A stretch of 8,234 nucleotides of DNA from an uncultured Oscillibacter sp. (GCA_904393855.1 CAJFNE010000082.1:1-8234); one strand, 5' to 3'. Positions 1 through 6,102 are shown, counted from the stretch's first letter. The notes: a model not told the origin generated them from the letters alone. A program made the numbers and translations.

Positions 1-789
1 CTGCTCCCGGCCGGTGCCGCAGAGGTTGTTGTGGGCCAGCATCCCCGTCCACAGCAGGTCCGCCCGGGCGGCCAGGTCGCCGGGGTCCGCCAGCGCCCGA
101 GGAGCGGCGTCCAGCACCGTGCGCACCAGGGCCTCGCACAGCCGGTCTGTCAGGGCCACGTCCGGTGTGTTGGTGAAATACCGCTCCAGGATGTGGGAGA
201 TCATGTCCACCGCGCCGCAGGCGGTGGGGTACGCCGGCAGGGAGCAGGTGAAGCGAGGGTTCATCACGGCGAACTTGGGGCGGTACAGATCGGATTTCAG
301 GTTGCCCCACTTGAGATTCTCCGGCTCGTGGGTGATGACGGTGCTATCCGAGCCCTCGCTGCCGGTGGCGGCCACCGTGACCACCACGCCCACCGGCAGG
401 ATGGCCTCCGGCGTCCGGACGCTGAAGAAGTCCCAGAAGTCCCCGTCATAGGGGACGCCCGCGGCGATGGCCTTTGCGGTGTCCATGACGCTGCCGCCGC
501 CCACCGCCAGCACGAAGTCCAGGTTCTCCCGGCGGCACAGCTCGATCCCCTCGTAGACCTTGCCGCTGCGGGGATTGGGCTGGATGCCGGAGAGCTCCGC
601 CCAGGGCAGCCCTGCCTCCCGCAGGGAGGCCGTGACCGCGTCATAGGCGCCGTTGCGGCGGGCGGAGCCGCCGCCGGTGACCAGCAGCACCCGGGTGCCG
701 CCAAACCGGCGCACCAGGGCGCCGGTGGTTTGCTCCTCCCCGTCGCCAAAGGCGAACAGGGTGGGGGAATGGAACGTGAAGTTGTTCAT
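1..789 (-). CDS. Iron-containing alcohol dehydrogenase, butanol-dehydrogenase/YqhD type (C-terminus off the window)
   Basis: Members of the group III metal-dependent alcohol dehydrogenases interconvert aldehydes or ketones and alcohols with NAD(P)H in the cytoplasm. I translated the reverse strand from the ATG at 789 and obtained 263 residues open to the window edge. The nucleotide-binding GGGS motif is at residues 97-100 followed by MDTAKAI, then AATGSEGSDSTVIT at 141-153, and the first two metal ligands in AVDMISH (Asp195, His199). Family members run about 385-390 residues, so roughly 125 residues, including the two remaining metal histidines, lie outside the window. The start is supported by AAAGGAG (797-803) with a 7-nt spacer. 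It lies 157 bp downstream of the hydroxyacid dehydrogenase on the same strand. No convincing promoter of its own is visible, so read-through from upstream is possible. The substrate cannot be told from sequence; a role in fermentative alcohol formation or aldehyde detoxification is inference. Confidence 0.93.
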   Translation of the reverse strand, partial: MNNFTFHSPTLFAFGDGEEQTTGALVRRFGGTRVLLVTGGGSARRNGAYDAVTASLREAGLPWAELSGIQPNPRSGKVYEGIELCRRENLDFVLAVGGGSVMDTAKAIAAGVPYDGDFWDFFSVRTPEAILPVGVVVTVAATGSEGSDSTVITHEPENLKWGNLKSDLYRPKFAVMNPRFTCSLPAYPTACGAVDMISHILERYFTNTPDVALTDRLCEALVRTVLDAAPRALADPGDLAARADLLWTGMLAHNNLCGTGREQ

Positions 790-946
790 GGGAGGACTCC
801 TTTCCTCAAAATTCCAAAATGCGGGCGGTCCCGCCTGGATCAAAGCGCGTCAAACACCGGCAGGGCCGGCACGATCGGCAGCAGGACTGCCTCGCCGGGA
901 CTGCTTTGACAGGCGGGCCATCCCGCCGTTTCCCGCTGCGGACTGC
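790..946. other. 157-bp intergenic gap with short repeats
   Basis: No gene or clear terminator is seen between the two minus-strand dehydrogenase genes. The plus strand holds three copies of GGACTGC (884-890, 898-904, 940-946) and a 6-bp hairpin GGCGGG-CCAT-CCCGCC at 912-927 without a T-tract on either side. There is also an inverted GTCAAA (849-854) / TTTGAC (905-910) pair. None of these matches a known regulatory element that I recognise. A weak or regulated promoter for the alcohol dehydrogenase could be hidden here, but no good -35/-10 pair is visible. Confidence 0.35.
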
Positions 947-1918
947 TCAATACCCCCGCGTCCGGTCCACCAGGGCGGCCAGGGGGCGGCCCTCGGCGTA
1001 GTTCAGCAGGTCTTGGCAGAACAGCTGCACCGCCCGGTCGCAGGTGTAGCCCAGGGTCAGGTTGCCGGAGACGTGGGGAGTCAGGAGCAGGTTCCGGGCG
1101 TCCCACAGGGGATGGTCCTGGGGCAGCGGCTCCGGCACCACCACGTCCAGGGCGGCGCCGGCCAGATGGCCGCTGTTCAGGGCATCCGCCAGGGCGTCCT
1201 GATCCAGGAGGGAGCCCCGGCCCACGTTGATGACATACGCCCCCTCCGGCAGCAGGGAGATCCGCTTCCGGTTCAGGAGGTGGACCGTCTCCGGCGTGCC
1301 GGGCAGGGCGGCCACCAGGATGCCCGCGGAGGGCAGGATGGCATCCAGCTGGGAGATGGGATGGACCTCATCAAAGGAGGAGTGGGGCTTCCCGCTGCGG
1401 CTGACGCCCACGATGCTGGCCGCGCCCATGCCCCGCAGCCGGTCCGCCACGTTGCTGCCGATGTCGCCGGTGCCCAGGATCGTGAAATCGCTGCCCCGGA
1501 TGGAGCGGATGGGGAGATCGCTGCGCCAGCCCCGGCTGCGCACCACCTCCGCGTACTCCGGCATCCGCCGCAGCAGCATCAGTGTCACCATGACCACATG
1601 CTCGGCGATGGTGACGCCGTAGGCATTGGTGTTGGTGAGCAGGCAGTCCGGGTTTGCAAACAGGGAGGGGTCCTGGCAGTAAGGGTCCACGCCGGCAAAG
1701 GAGCAGCAGTACCACTGCAGCGTGGCGGGAGCGGCCCGCAGCAGGTCGATCGAGTGAGCATAGAGCACCTCGCAGTGCTGGACGCAGGCCTTGGCCTCCT
1801 CGAACTGGTCCAATGTAAAGAAGTGGGGGGTGAAGCCCGCCGCCTGGGCGGCGGCCCGGATTTGGTCCTTGTGGGCCTCCGTCAGGAATTCCTGGTAGAT
1901 GCAGATCTCACGGCTCAT
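947..1918 (-). CDS. D-isomer-specific 2-hydroxyacid dehydrogenase family protein
   Basis: Cytoplasmic NAD(P)-dependent oxidoreductases of this family reduce 2-keto acids to D-2-hydroxyacids or the reverse. The 323-residue product has the full fold: an N-terminal substrate domain, then the Rossmann motif GTGDIG (149-154), and the catalytic Arg in VINVGRGS (Arg234). The Glu is in VVVPEPLP (Glu263) and the His in LTPHVSGN (His282), so the catalytic set is complete. Length is normal for the family. The open frame extends upstream to TTG at 1942, but AAGGAG (1928-1933) lies inside that extension. It sits 9 nt from ATG 1918 and only 3 nt from ATG 1924, so 1918 is chosen and 1924 is the alternative. 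The gene begins 46 bp after the FAD dehydrogenase with no terminator between, which suggests one transcript. The substrate (glyoxylate/hydroxypyruvate, phosphoglycerate-like or another keto acid) cannot be assigned. Confidence 0.93.
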   Translation of the reverse strand: MSREICIYQEFLTEAHKDQIRAAAQAAGFTPHFFTLDQFEEAKACVQHCEVLYAHSIDLLRAAPATLQWYCCSFAGVDPYCQDPSLFANPDCLLTNTNAYGVTIAEHVVMVTLMLLRRMPEYAEVVRSRGWRSDLPIRSIRGSDFTILGTGDIGSNVADRLRGMGAASIVGVSRSGKPHSSFDEVHPISQLDAILPSAGILVAALPGTPETVHLLNRKRISLLPEGAYVINVGRGSLLDQDALADALNSGHLAGAALDVVVPEPLPQDHPLWDARNLLLTPHVSGNLTLGYTCDRAVQLFCQDLLNYAEGRPLAALVDRTRGY

Positions 1919-1964
1919 ATACATCGACTCCTTTTTCTTCAATTGAGGGATCGTTCTGATGGAT

Positions 1965-3554
1965 TCACATGCTGCCTCGGCACACCTGCTCCGCGCAGCG
2001 CATGCCGTCCGCCGCGGCGGAGAGGATGCCGCCGGCGTAGCCGGCCCCCTCGCCGCAGGGGAACAGTCCCCGGACGGCGGACTGGCCGTCCTCGTCCCGA
2101 GGAATCCGCACGGGGGAGGAGGAGCGGCTCTCCACCGCCGTCAGCACGGCGTCGGGGTGGTCATAGCCCCGGAGCTTCTGCCCCAGGAGAGGCAGGGCCT
2201 CCGCCAGGGTCTCCGTCACGAAGGGGGGCAGGCAGTCCCAGAGGTTGGCCCAGGTGACGCCGGGGCGGTAGCTGGGGCGCACCCGGCCCGGCATTGCGGA
2301 GGGCCTCCGGGCCAGGAAGTCCTCCACCCGCTGGGCGGGGGCCCGGTAGCCCCCGCCGCCCAGGGCGTAGGCTGCCTCTTCCAGACGGCGCTGGAAGGCG
2401 ATCCCCGCCAGGGGGGAGCCGCCCCCGAAGTCCTCCGGCGTCACGTTCACCAGCAGGGCGCCGTTGATGTTCTCCCGGTCCCGGGCGAACTCGCTCATGC
2501 CGTTGGTGACCACCCGGCCCGTCTCCGAGGCGGCGGCCACCACCTCCCCGCCGGGACAGACGCAGAAGGAGAAGGCGGACCGCCCGCTGGGCAGGTGGCA
2601 GGAGAGCTTATAGGTGGACGCCGGAAGGCCCGGGTGTCCGGCGTACTGCTTGTATTGGGCGGCGTCGCAGTCCGCCTGTCGGTGCTCGATCCGGACCCCC
2701 ACGGCGAAGGGCTTGGGCTCCAGGGGGACGCCCCGGCGGTGGAGCATCTCGAAGGTGTCCCGGGCGGAGTGGCCGGGGCAGAGGACCAGATGGCGGCAGG
2801 GCAGGGCGTAGGAACCCTCCGGTCCCTCCACCGTGATGCCGGCGAGAGCGCCGCCGGTGACCTCCAGGTCCGCCAGGCGGTGTTCAAAGCGGATGTCCGC
2901 CCCCAGCTCCAGCAGCCGCCGGCGCAGGTCCACCAGGGCGGTGTGGAGGTAGTCCGTGCCCACGTGGGGCTTGGCGTCGATGAGGATGTCCTCCGGCGCG
3001 CCGCAGGAGACCAGCGTCTCCAGGATGAAGCGGTGGCGGGGGTCCTTGGTGCCGGTGTTCAGCTTCCCGTCGGAGAAGGCCCCGGCGCCGCCCTCGCCGA
3101 ACTGCACGTTGCTGGTGAGGTCCAGCTCCCCGGTGGCCCAGAACCGCTCCACGTCGGCTTTCCGCCGTTCCACGCTGCGGCCCCGCTCCAGCAGGATGGG
3201 CCGCTGTCCCGCCAGGGCCAGCACCAGGGCGGCGAAGAGCCCTCCAGGCCCGGCGCCCACCACCACGGGCGGGACCTCCGGGGCGGGACGGGCCGCCGGC
3301 GGAGCGTACGGAGCCGGGGGCGTATAGGGGCTGACCCGACGGCTGCGGACCCGGCGCAGCGCGGCAGACTCGTCCCGCAGGGAGACCTCCACCGTGTAGA
3401 CCAGGCGAACCTCCTCCCGGGCGTCCACGCTGCGCCGCAGCACCCGCAGGGAGAGCAGGTCCTTCTCCCGGACCCGCAGGAGCCGGGCGGCCTCGGCGGC
3501 CAGCGCCGCCATGTCAGCGCCGGGGGGCAGTTTGATATTTTCGATCTTCAGCAA
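1965..3554 (-). CDS. FAD-dependent dehydrogenase of the COG2509 type, TTG start
   Basis: This is a flavoprotein of a widespread family whose reaction is not established. From the proposed start it is 529 residues. Residues 1-75 form the family's small N-terminal domain (LKIENIKLPPG near the start, RRSVDAR in the middle). A proline/alanine-rich linker follows at about 78-96. The FAD-binding GAGPGG is at 100-105, with the ribose-binding acid in LLERG (Glu123). The family signature GGAGAFSDGKLNT follows, and the C-terminal flavin contact GEGAGYAGGILSAA lies near the end. The frame is open to an ATG at 3623, but family members begin with M-(L/I)-(K/R)-IENIKL. The TTG at 3554 sits 9 nt after AGGGAGAGG (3564-3572), so the 23-residue upstream extension is probably untranslated. 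It is first in the minus-strand run, 46 bp before the hydroxyacid dehydrogenase. An electron-transfer role for reduced cofactors is inference. Confidence 0.92.
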   Translation of the reverse strand: MLKIENIKLPPGADMAALAAEAARLLRVREKDLLSLRVLRRSVDAREEVRLVYTVEVSLRDESAALRRVRSRRVSPYTPPAPYAPPAARPAPEVPPVVVGAGPGGLFAALVLALAGQRPILLERGRSVERRKADVERFWATGELDLTSNVQFGEGGAGAFSDGKLNTGTKDPRHRFILETLVSCGAPEDILIDAKPHVGTDYLHTALVDLRRRLLELGADIRFEHRLADLEVTGGALAGITVEGPEGSYALPCRHLVLCPGHSARDTFEMLHRRGVPLEPKPFAVGVRIEHRQADCDAAQYKQYAGHPGLPASTYKLSCHLPSGRSAFSFCVCPGGEVVAAASETGRVVTNGMSEFARDRENINGALLVNVTPEDFGGGSPLAGIAFQRRLEEAAYALGGGGYRAPAQRVEDFLARRPSAMPGRVRPSYRPGVTWANLWDCLPPFVTETLAEALPLLGQKLRGYDHPDAVLTAVESRSSSPVRIPRDEDGQSAVRGLFPCGEGAGYAGGILSAAADGMRCAEQVCRGSM

Positions 3555-3563
3555 GGCGGTACA

Positions 3564-3572
3564 CCTCTCCCT
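3564..3572 (-). promoter_or_regulatory. Ribosome binding site fixing the TTG start of the FAD dehydrogenase
   Basis: On the minus strand AGGGAGAGG is followed by a 9-nt spacer and TTG CTG AAG ATC GAA. No other Shine-Dalgarno-like sequence with suitable spacing fits the ATG at 3623. The N-terminal residues after this TTG match the usual family beginning, which is why the short form is preferred. Confidence 0.65.
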
Positions 3573-3643
3573 GGGGTTTCGGTCCGGCGCCGCGGGGGCA
3601 GGACGCTCCCGGAGGCCCCGCACCGGGCAGATTCACGCTTCCC

Positions 3644-3654
3644 ATTGTATCATA
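3644..3654 (-). promoter_or_regulatory. Candidate -10 region for the FAD dehydrogenase transcript
   Basis: Two overlapping minus-strand hexamers each match the -10 consensus at five of six positions: TATGAT (3649-3654) and TACAAT (3644-3649). No good -35 lies 16-18 bp upstream (the best is TTTTCT for the first), so the promoter is weak or depends on an activator. The expected leader is about 80 nt. The phased repeats at 3690-3717 lie 36 bp upstream of it and could serve both directions. Confidence 0.35.
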
Positions 3655-3689
3655 GCGGGACCCGAGAGGCCAGAAAAAGTTCATGATTC

Positions 3690-3721
3690 CTTTAAACTTC
3701 TTTCAGCTTTCTTTAAGAAAC
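3690..3721 (+). promoter_or_regulatory. Three phased direct repeats, response-regulator-like operator upstream of htrA
   Basis: The units CTTTAAACTT (3690-3699), CTTTCAGCTTT (3700-3710) and CTTTAAGAAAC (3711-3721) follow each other at 10- and 11-bp steps, so the TTTaAG cores fall on one face of the helix. Cores 2 and 3 read TTTCAG-N5-TTTAAG, one mismatch from the TTTAAG-N5-TTTAAG box bound by CiaR in Streptococcus pneumoniae, where the CiaRH system controls htrA. The last core ends 10 bp before the TATACT -10 box and sits where a -35 hexamer would be expected, the layout of an activator-dependent promoter. Binding by an OmpR-family regulator is inference; no regulator gene is in the window. 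Confidence 0.55.
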
Positions 3722-3727
3722 ATCCGC

Positions 3728-3733
3728 TATACT
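3728..3733 (+). promoter_or_regulatory. -10 box TATACT for htrA
   Basis: TATACT differs from the consensus at one position. At 17-bp spacing the -35 position reads AGCTTT, which is not a sigma-A -35 hexamer. Recognition would therefore rely on the upstream repeats. Initiation near 3740 gives a leader of about 160 nt that contains the hairpin GCCGGA-GACT-TCCGGC at 3829-3844, which has no T-tract. Confidence 0.5.
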
Positions 3734-3898
3734 GCGTAGCAGAAAGAGAGGAAGAGCGGCAGTCCCGAGAGGACGGCTGAACTTCCACCCTCGCTTCCAG
3801 GCCGGTTTTGGCGGCAGAGGGAGGCGGCGCCGGAGACTTCCGGCGGAAACAGTGATAAACCAGAAATACCAATGATAGATTGTAGGGAGGAACGAAAG

Positions 3899-5284
3899 AT
3901 GTATCAGGACGAACAGAACCTCTATCATGAGACTTACCAAGAGGGCGGCGGAGAGCAGACCCGCTTCCCGGAGACCACATCCGCAGCGGATGCGTCGGCC
4001 GGCACGTATGGCGGGGAGCCCCAGCGGCCCGTACAGGAGATGAAACCCGTGAAAAAGAATCGGATCGGTTTGAAAGTAACAGCCCTGGCCCTGTGCTGTG
4101 CCCTGGTGGGCGGCGCCATCGGCGGCGGCATCGTCTGGGGCGTCAGCAACAGCGGCGACAGCGGCACGACCATCAGCGTCAGCGACCGCACGGTGAGCCA
4201 GGTGTCCATCAAGACCGTGGATGGCAAGACGCTCATGACCGACGCGGAGGTATACGCCGCCAACGTCAACAGCGTGGTGTCCATCAACGTCACCGGCACC
4301 AGCGGCTACAACATCTTCGGCCAGCCGGTGCAGTCCGCCTCCTCCGGCTCCGGCTTTATCTTGACCACCGACGGCTACATTGTCACGAACTACCATGTTG
4401 TGGCGGACGCGCAGGCCATTCAGGTGACGCTGTACAGCGGCGCAGAGTACGAGGCCCAGTACGTGGGCGGCGACGAGGACTACGACATCGCTGTTTTGAA
4501 GATCGACGCCACGGACCTGCAGGCGGTCACCCTGGGCGACAGTGATGAGCTGAACGTGGGCGACCATGTGCTGGCCATCGGCAACCCCCTGGGCGAGCTG
4601 ACTTTCTCCATGAGCGGCGGCATGGTCTCCAGCGTGAACCGGACCATCAACGTGGACGGCACCCCCTTCAATATGATCCAGACGGATACCTCCATCAACC
4701 CCGGCAACTCCGGCGGCCCGCTGCTCAACAGCTACGGCGAGGTGGTGGGCATCGTGTCCGCCAAGTACTCCAGCACCGGCAGCTCCGGTGAAAGTGTGGA
4801 GGGCCTGGGCTTCGCCATCCCCATCAACGATGTGTCCAGCATGATCCAGGACATCATGACCAACGGCTATGTGACGAACCGCGCCTACCTGGGCGCCACC
4901 ATCGGCACGCTGAACGCCAGCATGGCCCAGCAGTACCGCTATGACATCACCGAGGGCGCGTTCGTCTACTCCGTGGAGGAGGGCGGCCCTGCGGACCAGG
5001 CGGGACTGCAGCTGGGCGACGTGATCACTGCCATCGACGGCACGGAGATCACCTCCCTGGATGATCTGACCGCCGCCAAGAAGAACTACGTCACCGGGGA
5101 TACCTCCACGCTGACGGTGTACCGGCAGGGCGAGACCATCACCGTGGAGCTGACCTGGGGCGAGACCCCCGCGGAGACGGCCTCCACGCAGACGGAGCAG
5201 AGCAGCCAGGATAACAGCGGGCAGAACAACGGCTCCATCACGAATCCCAACGACCTGTTTGATTACTTCTTCAACTATCGGTAA
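3899..5284 (+). CDS. htrA: Membrane-anchored trypsin-like serine protease HtrA (S1C family) with one PDZ domain
   Basis: HtrA proteases degrade or refold misfolded proteins on the outer face of the membrane. The 461-residue product has a polar, acidic cytoplasmic tail (1-53), one membrane anchor (about 55-80), and a protease domain (about 113-316). The catalytic triad is intact: His166 in TNYHVV, Asp196 in DYDIAVLK, Ser271 in GNSGGPL. A PDZ domain spans about 329-421 (RAYLGATIG onward). After it come about 30 Ser/Thr/Gln/Asn-rich residues and an aromatic end, DLFDYFFNYR (452-461). The start at 3899 is chosen because AGGGAGG (3884-3890) lies 8 nt upstream; the frame is open to an ATG at 3872, which has no ribosome site. 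The gene is alone on its strand, divergent from the FAD dehydrogenase and convergent with the small membrane-peptide gene downstream. The repeats at 3690-3721 suggest control by a two-component regulator. Confidence 0.96.
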   Translation: MYQDEQNLYHETYQEGGGEQTRFPETTSAADASAGTYGGEPQRPVQEMKPVKKNRIGLKVTALALCCALVGGAIGGGIVWGVSNSGDSGTTISVSDRTVSQVSIKTVDGKTLMTDAEVYAANVNSVVSINVTGTSGYNIFGQPVQSASSGSGFILTTDGYIVTNYHVVADAQAIQVTLYSGAEYEAQYVGGDEDYDIAVLKIDATDLQAVTLGDSDELNVGDHVLAIGNPLGELTFSMSGGMVSSVNRTINVDGTPFNMIQTDTSINPGNSGGPLLNSYGEVVGIVSAKYSSTGSSGESVEGLGFAIPINDVSSMIQDIMTNGYVTNRAYLGATIGTLNASMAQQYRYDITEGAFVYSVEEGGPADQAGLQLGDVITAIDGTEITSLDDLTAAKKNYVTGDTSTLTVYRQGETITVELTWGETPAETASTQTEQSSQDNSGQNNGSITNPNDLFDYFFNYR

Positions 5285-5400
5285 AACCGGCAACCTCTCC
5301 GGCGTTTGACGGCGGCTTCGCGGCAACCGCTGCGGCAAGGGCAACAGCTGCCGATGCGGCGGGCGCTGAGGGTGAAACATAGATGGAAGCACCAGCTATA

Positions 5401-5460
5401 AAGCAGGATTTCTGCTTGACGATTTTGTTAGAAACGGCTGCCGAAAGGCAGCCGTTTCTC
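5401..5460 (+). terminator. Intrinsic terminator of htrA, preceded by a small hairpin
   Basis: The arm AGAAACGGCTGCC (5430-5442), loop GAAA and arm GGCAGCCGTTTCT (5447-5459) form a perfect 13-bp stem. The lower A-T pairs and the following CTTAT supply a modest T-rich tail. A smaller hairpin AAGCAG-GATTT-CTGCTT occupies 5401-5417 just before it. The 115 bp from the htrA stop to the first hairpin is GC-rich and holds no gene that I can support. Confidence 0.7.
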
Positions 5461-5493
5461 TTATGCCTGGGATAGGATCAGAGTTCGATCGGG

Positions 5494-5529
5494 AAAAAGA
5501 ACAGGCGTGCCGTTTCCCGGCGCGCCTGT
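5494..5529 (-). terminator. Intrinsic terminator of the 34-codon gene
   Basis: Read on the minus strand, ACAGGCGCGCCG (5529-5518), loop GGAAA and CGGCACGCCTGT (5512-5501) form a stem of 7 + 4 bp with one C/A mismatch. TCTTTTT follows directly (5500-5494). It lies 22 bp beyond the stop codon at 5552 and defines a transcript of roughly 225 nt from the predicted promoter. It faces the htrA terminator across a 33-bp gap. Confidence 0.8.
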
Positions 5530-5551
5530 CAGTATACCGTACATGGGCCGC

Positions 5552-5656
5552 TTACGGCTGCCTGCTTTCCTGCTGATCGCCGCGTTTGGCATCGAAGATC
5601 TCCGCGAGGACGAGAAACACCAATAACACCACGAGTACAGTACCGCTGGACACCAT
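5552..5656 (-). CDS. 34-residue single-span membrane peptide (small protein A)
   Basis: The minus-strand frame begins MVSSGTVLVVLLVFLVL, continues AEIFDAKRGD and ends QQESRQP at a TAA. It has a short N-terminus, one hydrophobic segment at about 6-21 and a polar tail with Lys24/Arg25, so an N-out/C-in orientation is expected. Translation is well supported: AAGGAGG (5665-5671) sits 8 nt before the ATG. The gene has its own promoter (5727-5754) and an intrinsic terminator 22 bp after the stop. It is a gapless homologue of the 33-residue peptide at 5932-6033 (13 of 33 positions identical, including the tail QQE). The family is not one I recognise. Size and shape resemble KdpF-like subunits and the Fst/TxpA type I toxins, but no kdp genes or clear antisense RNA are seen, so no function is assigned. 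Confidence 0.8.
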   Translation of the reverse strand: MVSSGTVLVVLLVFLVLAEIFDAKRGDQQESRQP

Positions 5657-5726
5657 CTGAAATGCCTCCTTCCCATTGACGGTAAATTTATGGATATCCA
5701 GTAAAATTAACAGTTTCTTTACTTAT

Positions 5727-5754
5727 AGTATATCAGCCCCAGAGAGAAAAGCAA
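5727..5754 (-). promoter_or_regulatory. Sigma-A-like promoter of small protein A
   Basis: On the minus strand, -35 TTGCTT (5754-5749), a 16-bp spacer and -10 TATACT (5732-5727). Initiation near 5720 gives a leader of about 64 nt that ends in AAGGAGG and the ATG at 5656. The leader shares with the second unit, at equal distance from the -10, TAAAGA and GTTAA. At its 3' end it also shares the block ACCGTyAATkGrAAGGAGG. Confidence 0.7.
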
Positions 5755-5829
5755 GGGCTTCGGCGAAATTTTTTCGGGGAATACGGAGACATGCGGACGC
5801 CGTGCCGTCATAAGGTGGGACAGGAGAGT

Positions 5830-5875
5830 GCCCGCCAGAGTGCGCGCCGGGAAAGCTGCGCGTACACTGGCGGGC
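5830..5875. repeat. 18-bp imperfect inverted repeat (strong hairpin) downstream of small protein B
   Basis: The arms 5830-5847 and 5858-5875 begin and end with GCCCGCCAG/CTGGCGGGC, pair at 16 of 18 positions and enclose the 10-nt loop CGGGAAAGCT. No T-tract follows on either strand, so it is not a canonical intrinsic terminator. It lies 56 bp beyond the stop of the 33-codon gene and may define its 3' end or protect it. It could also be a copy of a dispersed palindromic repeat. Confidence 0.6.
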
Positions 5876-5931
5876 GAGGAAAATGGGTTCACAAGCTCTG
5901 CAGGGTTTGCCGGATTGGGTCGGACGTGATC

Positions 5932-6033
5932 TTATTGATCATCTTCCTGCTGCTTCCGGTTCTTTCGGCTGCTAAACGCAGCGAATGCGAGAATCGCGAT
6001 CAGTGCGACCAATACGATGCCACCGGGTTCCAT
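5932..6033 (-). CDS. 33-residue single-span membrane peptide (small protein B)
   Basis: The minus-strand frame begins MEPGGIVLVALIAILAFAAF, continues SSRKNRK and ends QQEDDQ at a TAA. It has one hydrophobic segment (about 6-20), then a strongly basic cluster (Arg23, Lys24, Arg26, Lys27) and an acidic end, predicting N-out/C-in. AAGGAGG (6040-6046) lies 6 nt before the ATG. Its own promoter is at 6103-6131. Without gaps it shares with small protein A Met1, Gly5, Val7-Leu8-Val9, Leu11, Leu15, Ala18, Lys24, Gln28-Gln29-Glu30 and Gln33. The two genes point the same way, with starts 377 bp apart. No function is recognised; a small membrane regulator, a complex subunit or a toxin-like peptide are all possible. 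An overlapping plus-strand frame (5791-6054) lacks any translation signal. Confidence 0.8.
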   Translation of the reverse strand: MEPGGIVLVALIAILAFAAFSSRKNRKQQEDDQ

Positions 6034-6102
6034 GGAAGTCCTCCTTTCAATTAACGGTATTTTATCGATTAAATATTTTTTCTTAACGAAATCTTTATAT
6101 AC

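Noticed and set aside
653..2257. Long plus-strand open frame (534 codons) across the dehydrogenases
   Set aside because: It is antisense to genes with complete catalytic motifs, has low-complexity Gly/Arg/Pro/Ala-rich composition and no ribosome site. It results from high third-position GC on the opposite strand.
1959..3686. Plus-strand open frame (575 codons) opposite the FAD dehydrogenase
   Set aside because: Same GC-driven shadow: compositionally biased translation without recognisable domains, exactly opposite a well-supported flavoprotein.
3713..5392. Minus-strand open frame (559 codons) opposite htrA
   Set aside because: His/Val/Gly/Ala-rich translation typical of an antisense shadow. 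The htrA frame has an intact catalytic triad, anchor and PDZ domain.
5383..5475. 30-codon plus-strand frame between htrA and its terminator
   Set aside because: It is read through the terminator hairpin and lacks a proper Shine-Dalgarno, so it is more likely untranslated 3' region.
5461..5676. 71-codon minus-strand frame overlapping small protein A
   Set aside because: It is in a different frame, runs through the intrinsic terminator at 5494-5529 and has no membrane or domain pattern. The ribosome site at 5665-5671 fits the 34-codon frame.
5494..5730. Type I toxin-antitoxin system at small protein A
   Set aside because: The peptide size and membrane span fit, but I see no convincing plus-strand promoter for an antisense RNA. 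TTGACG near 5676 has no -10 at proper spacing, so this is only raised as a possibility, not called.
5791..6054. 87-codon plus-strand frame across small protein B
   Set aside because: No ribosome site or promoter, and it spans the inverted repeat at 5830-5875. The minus-strand frame has strong translation signals and a homologue next door.
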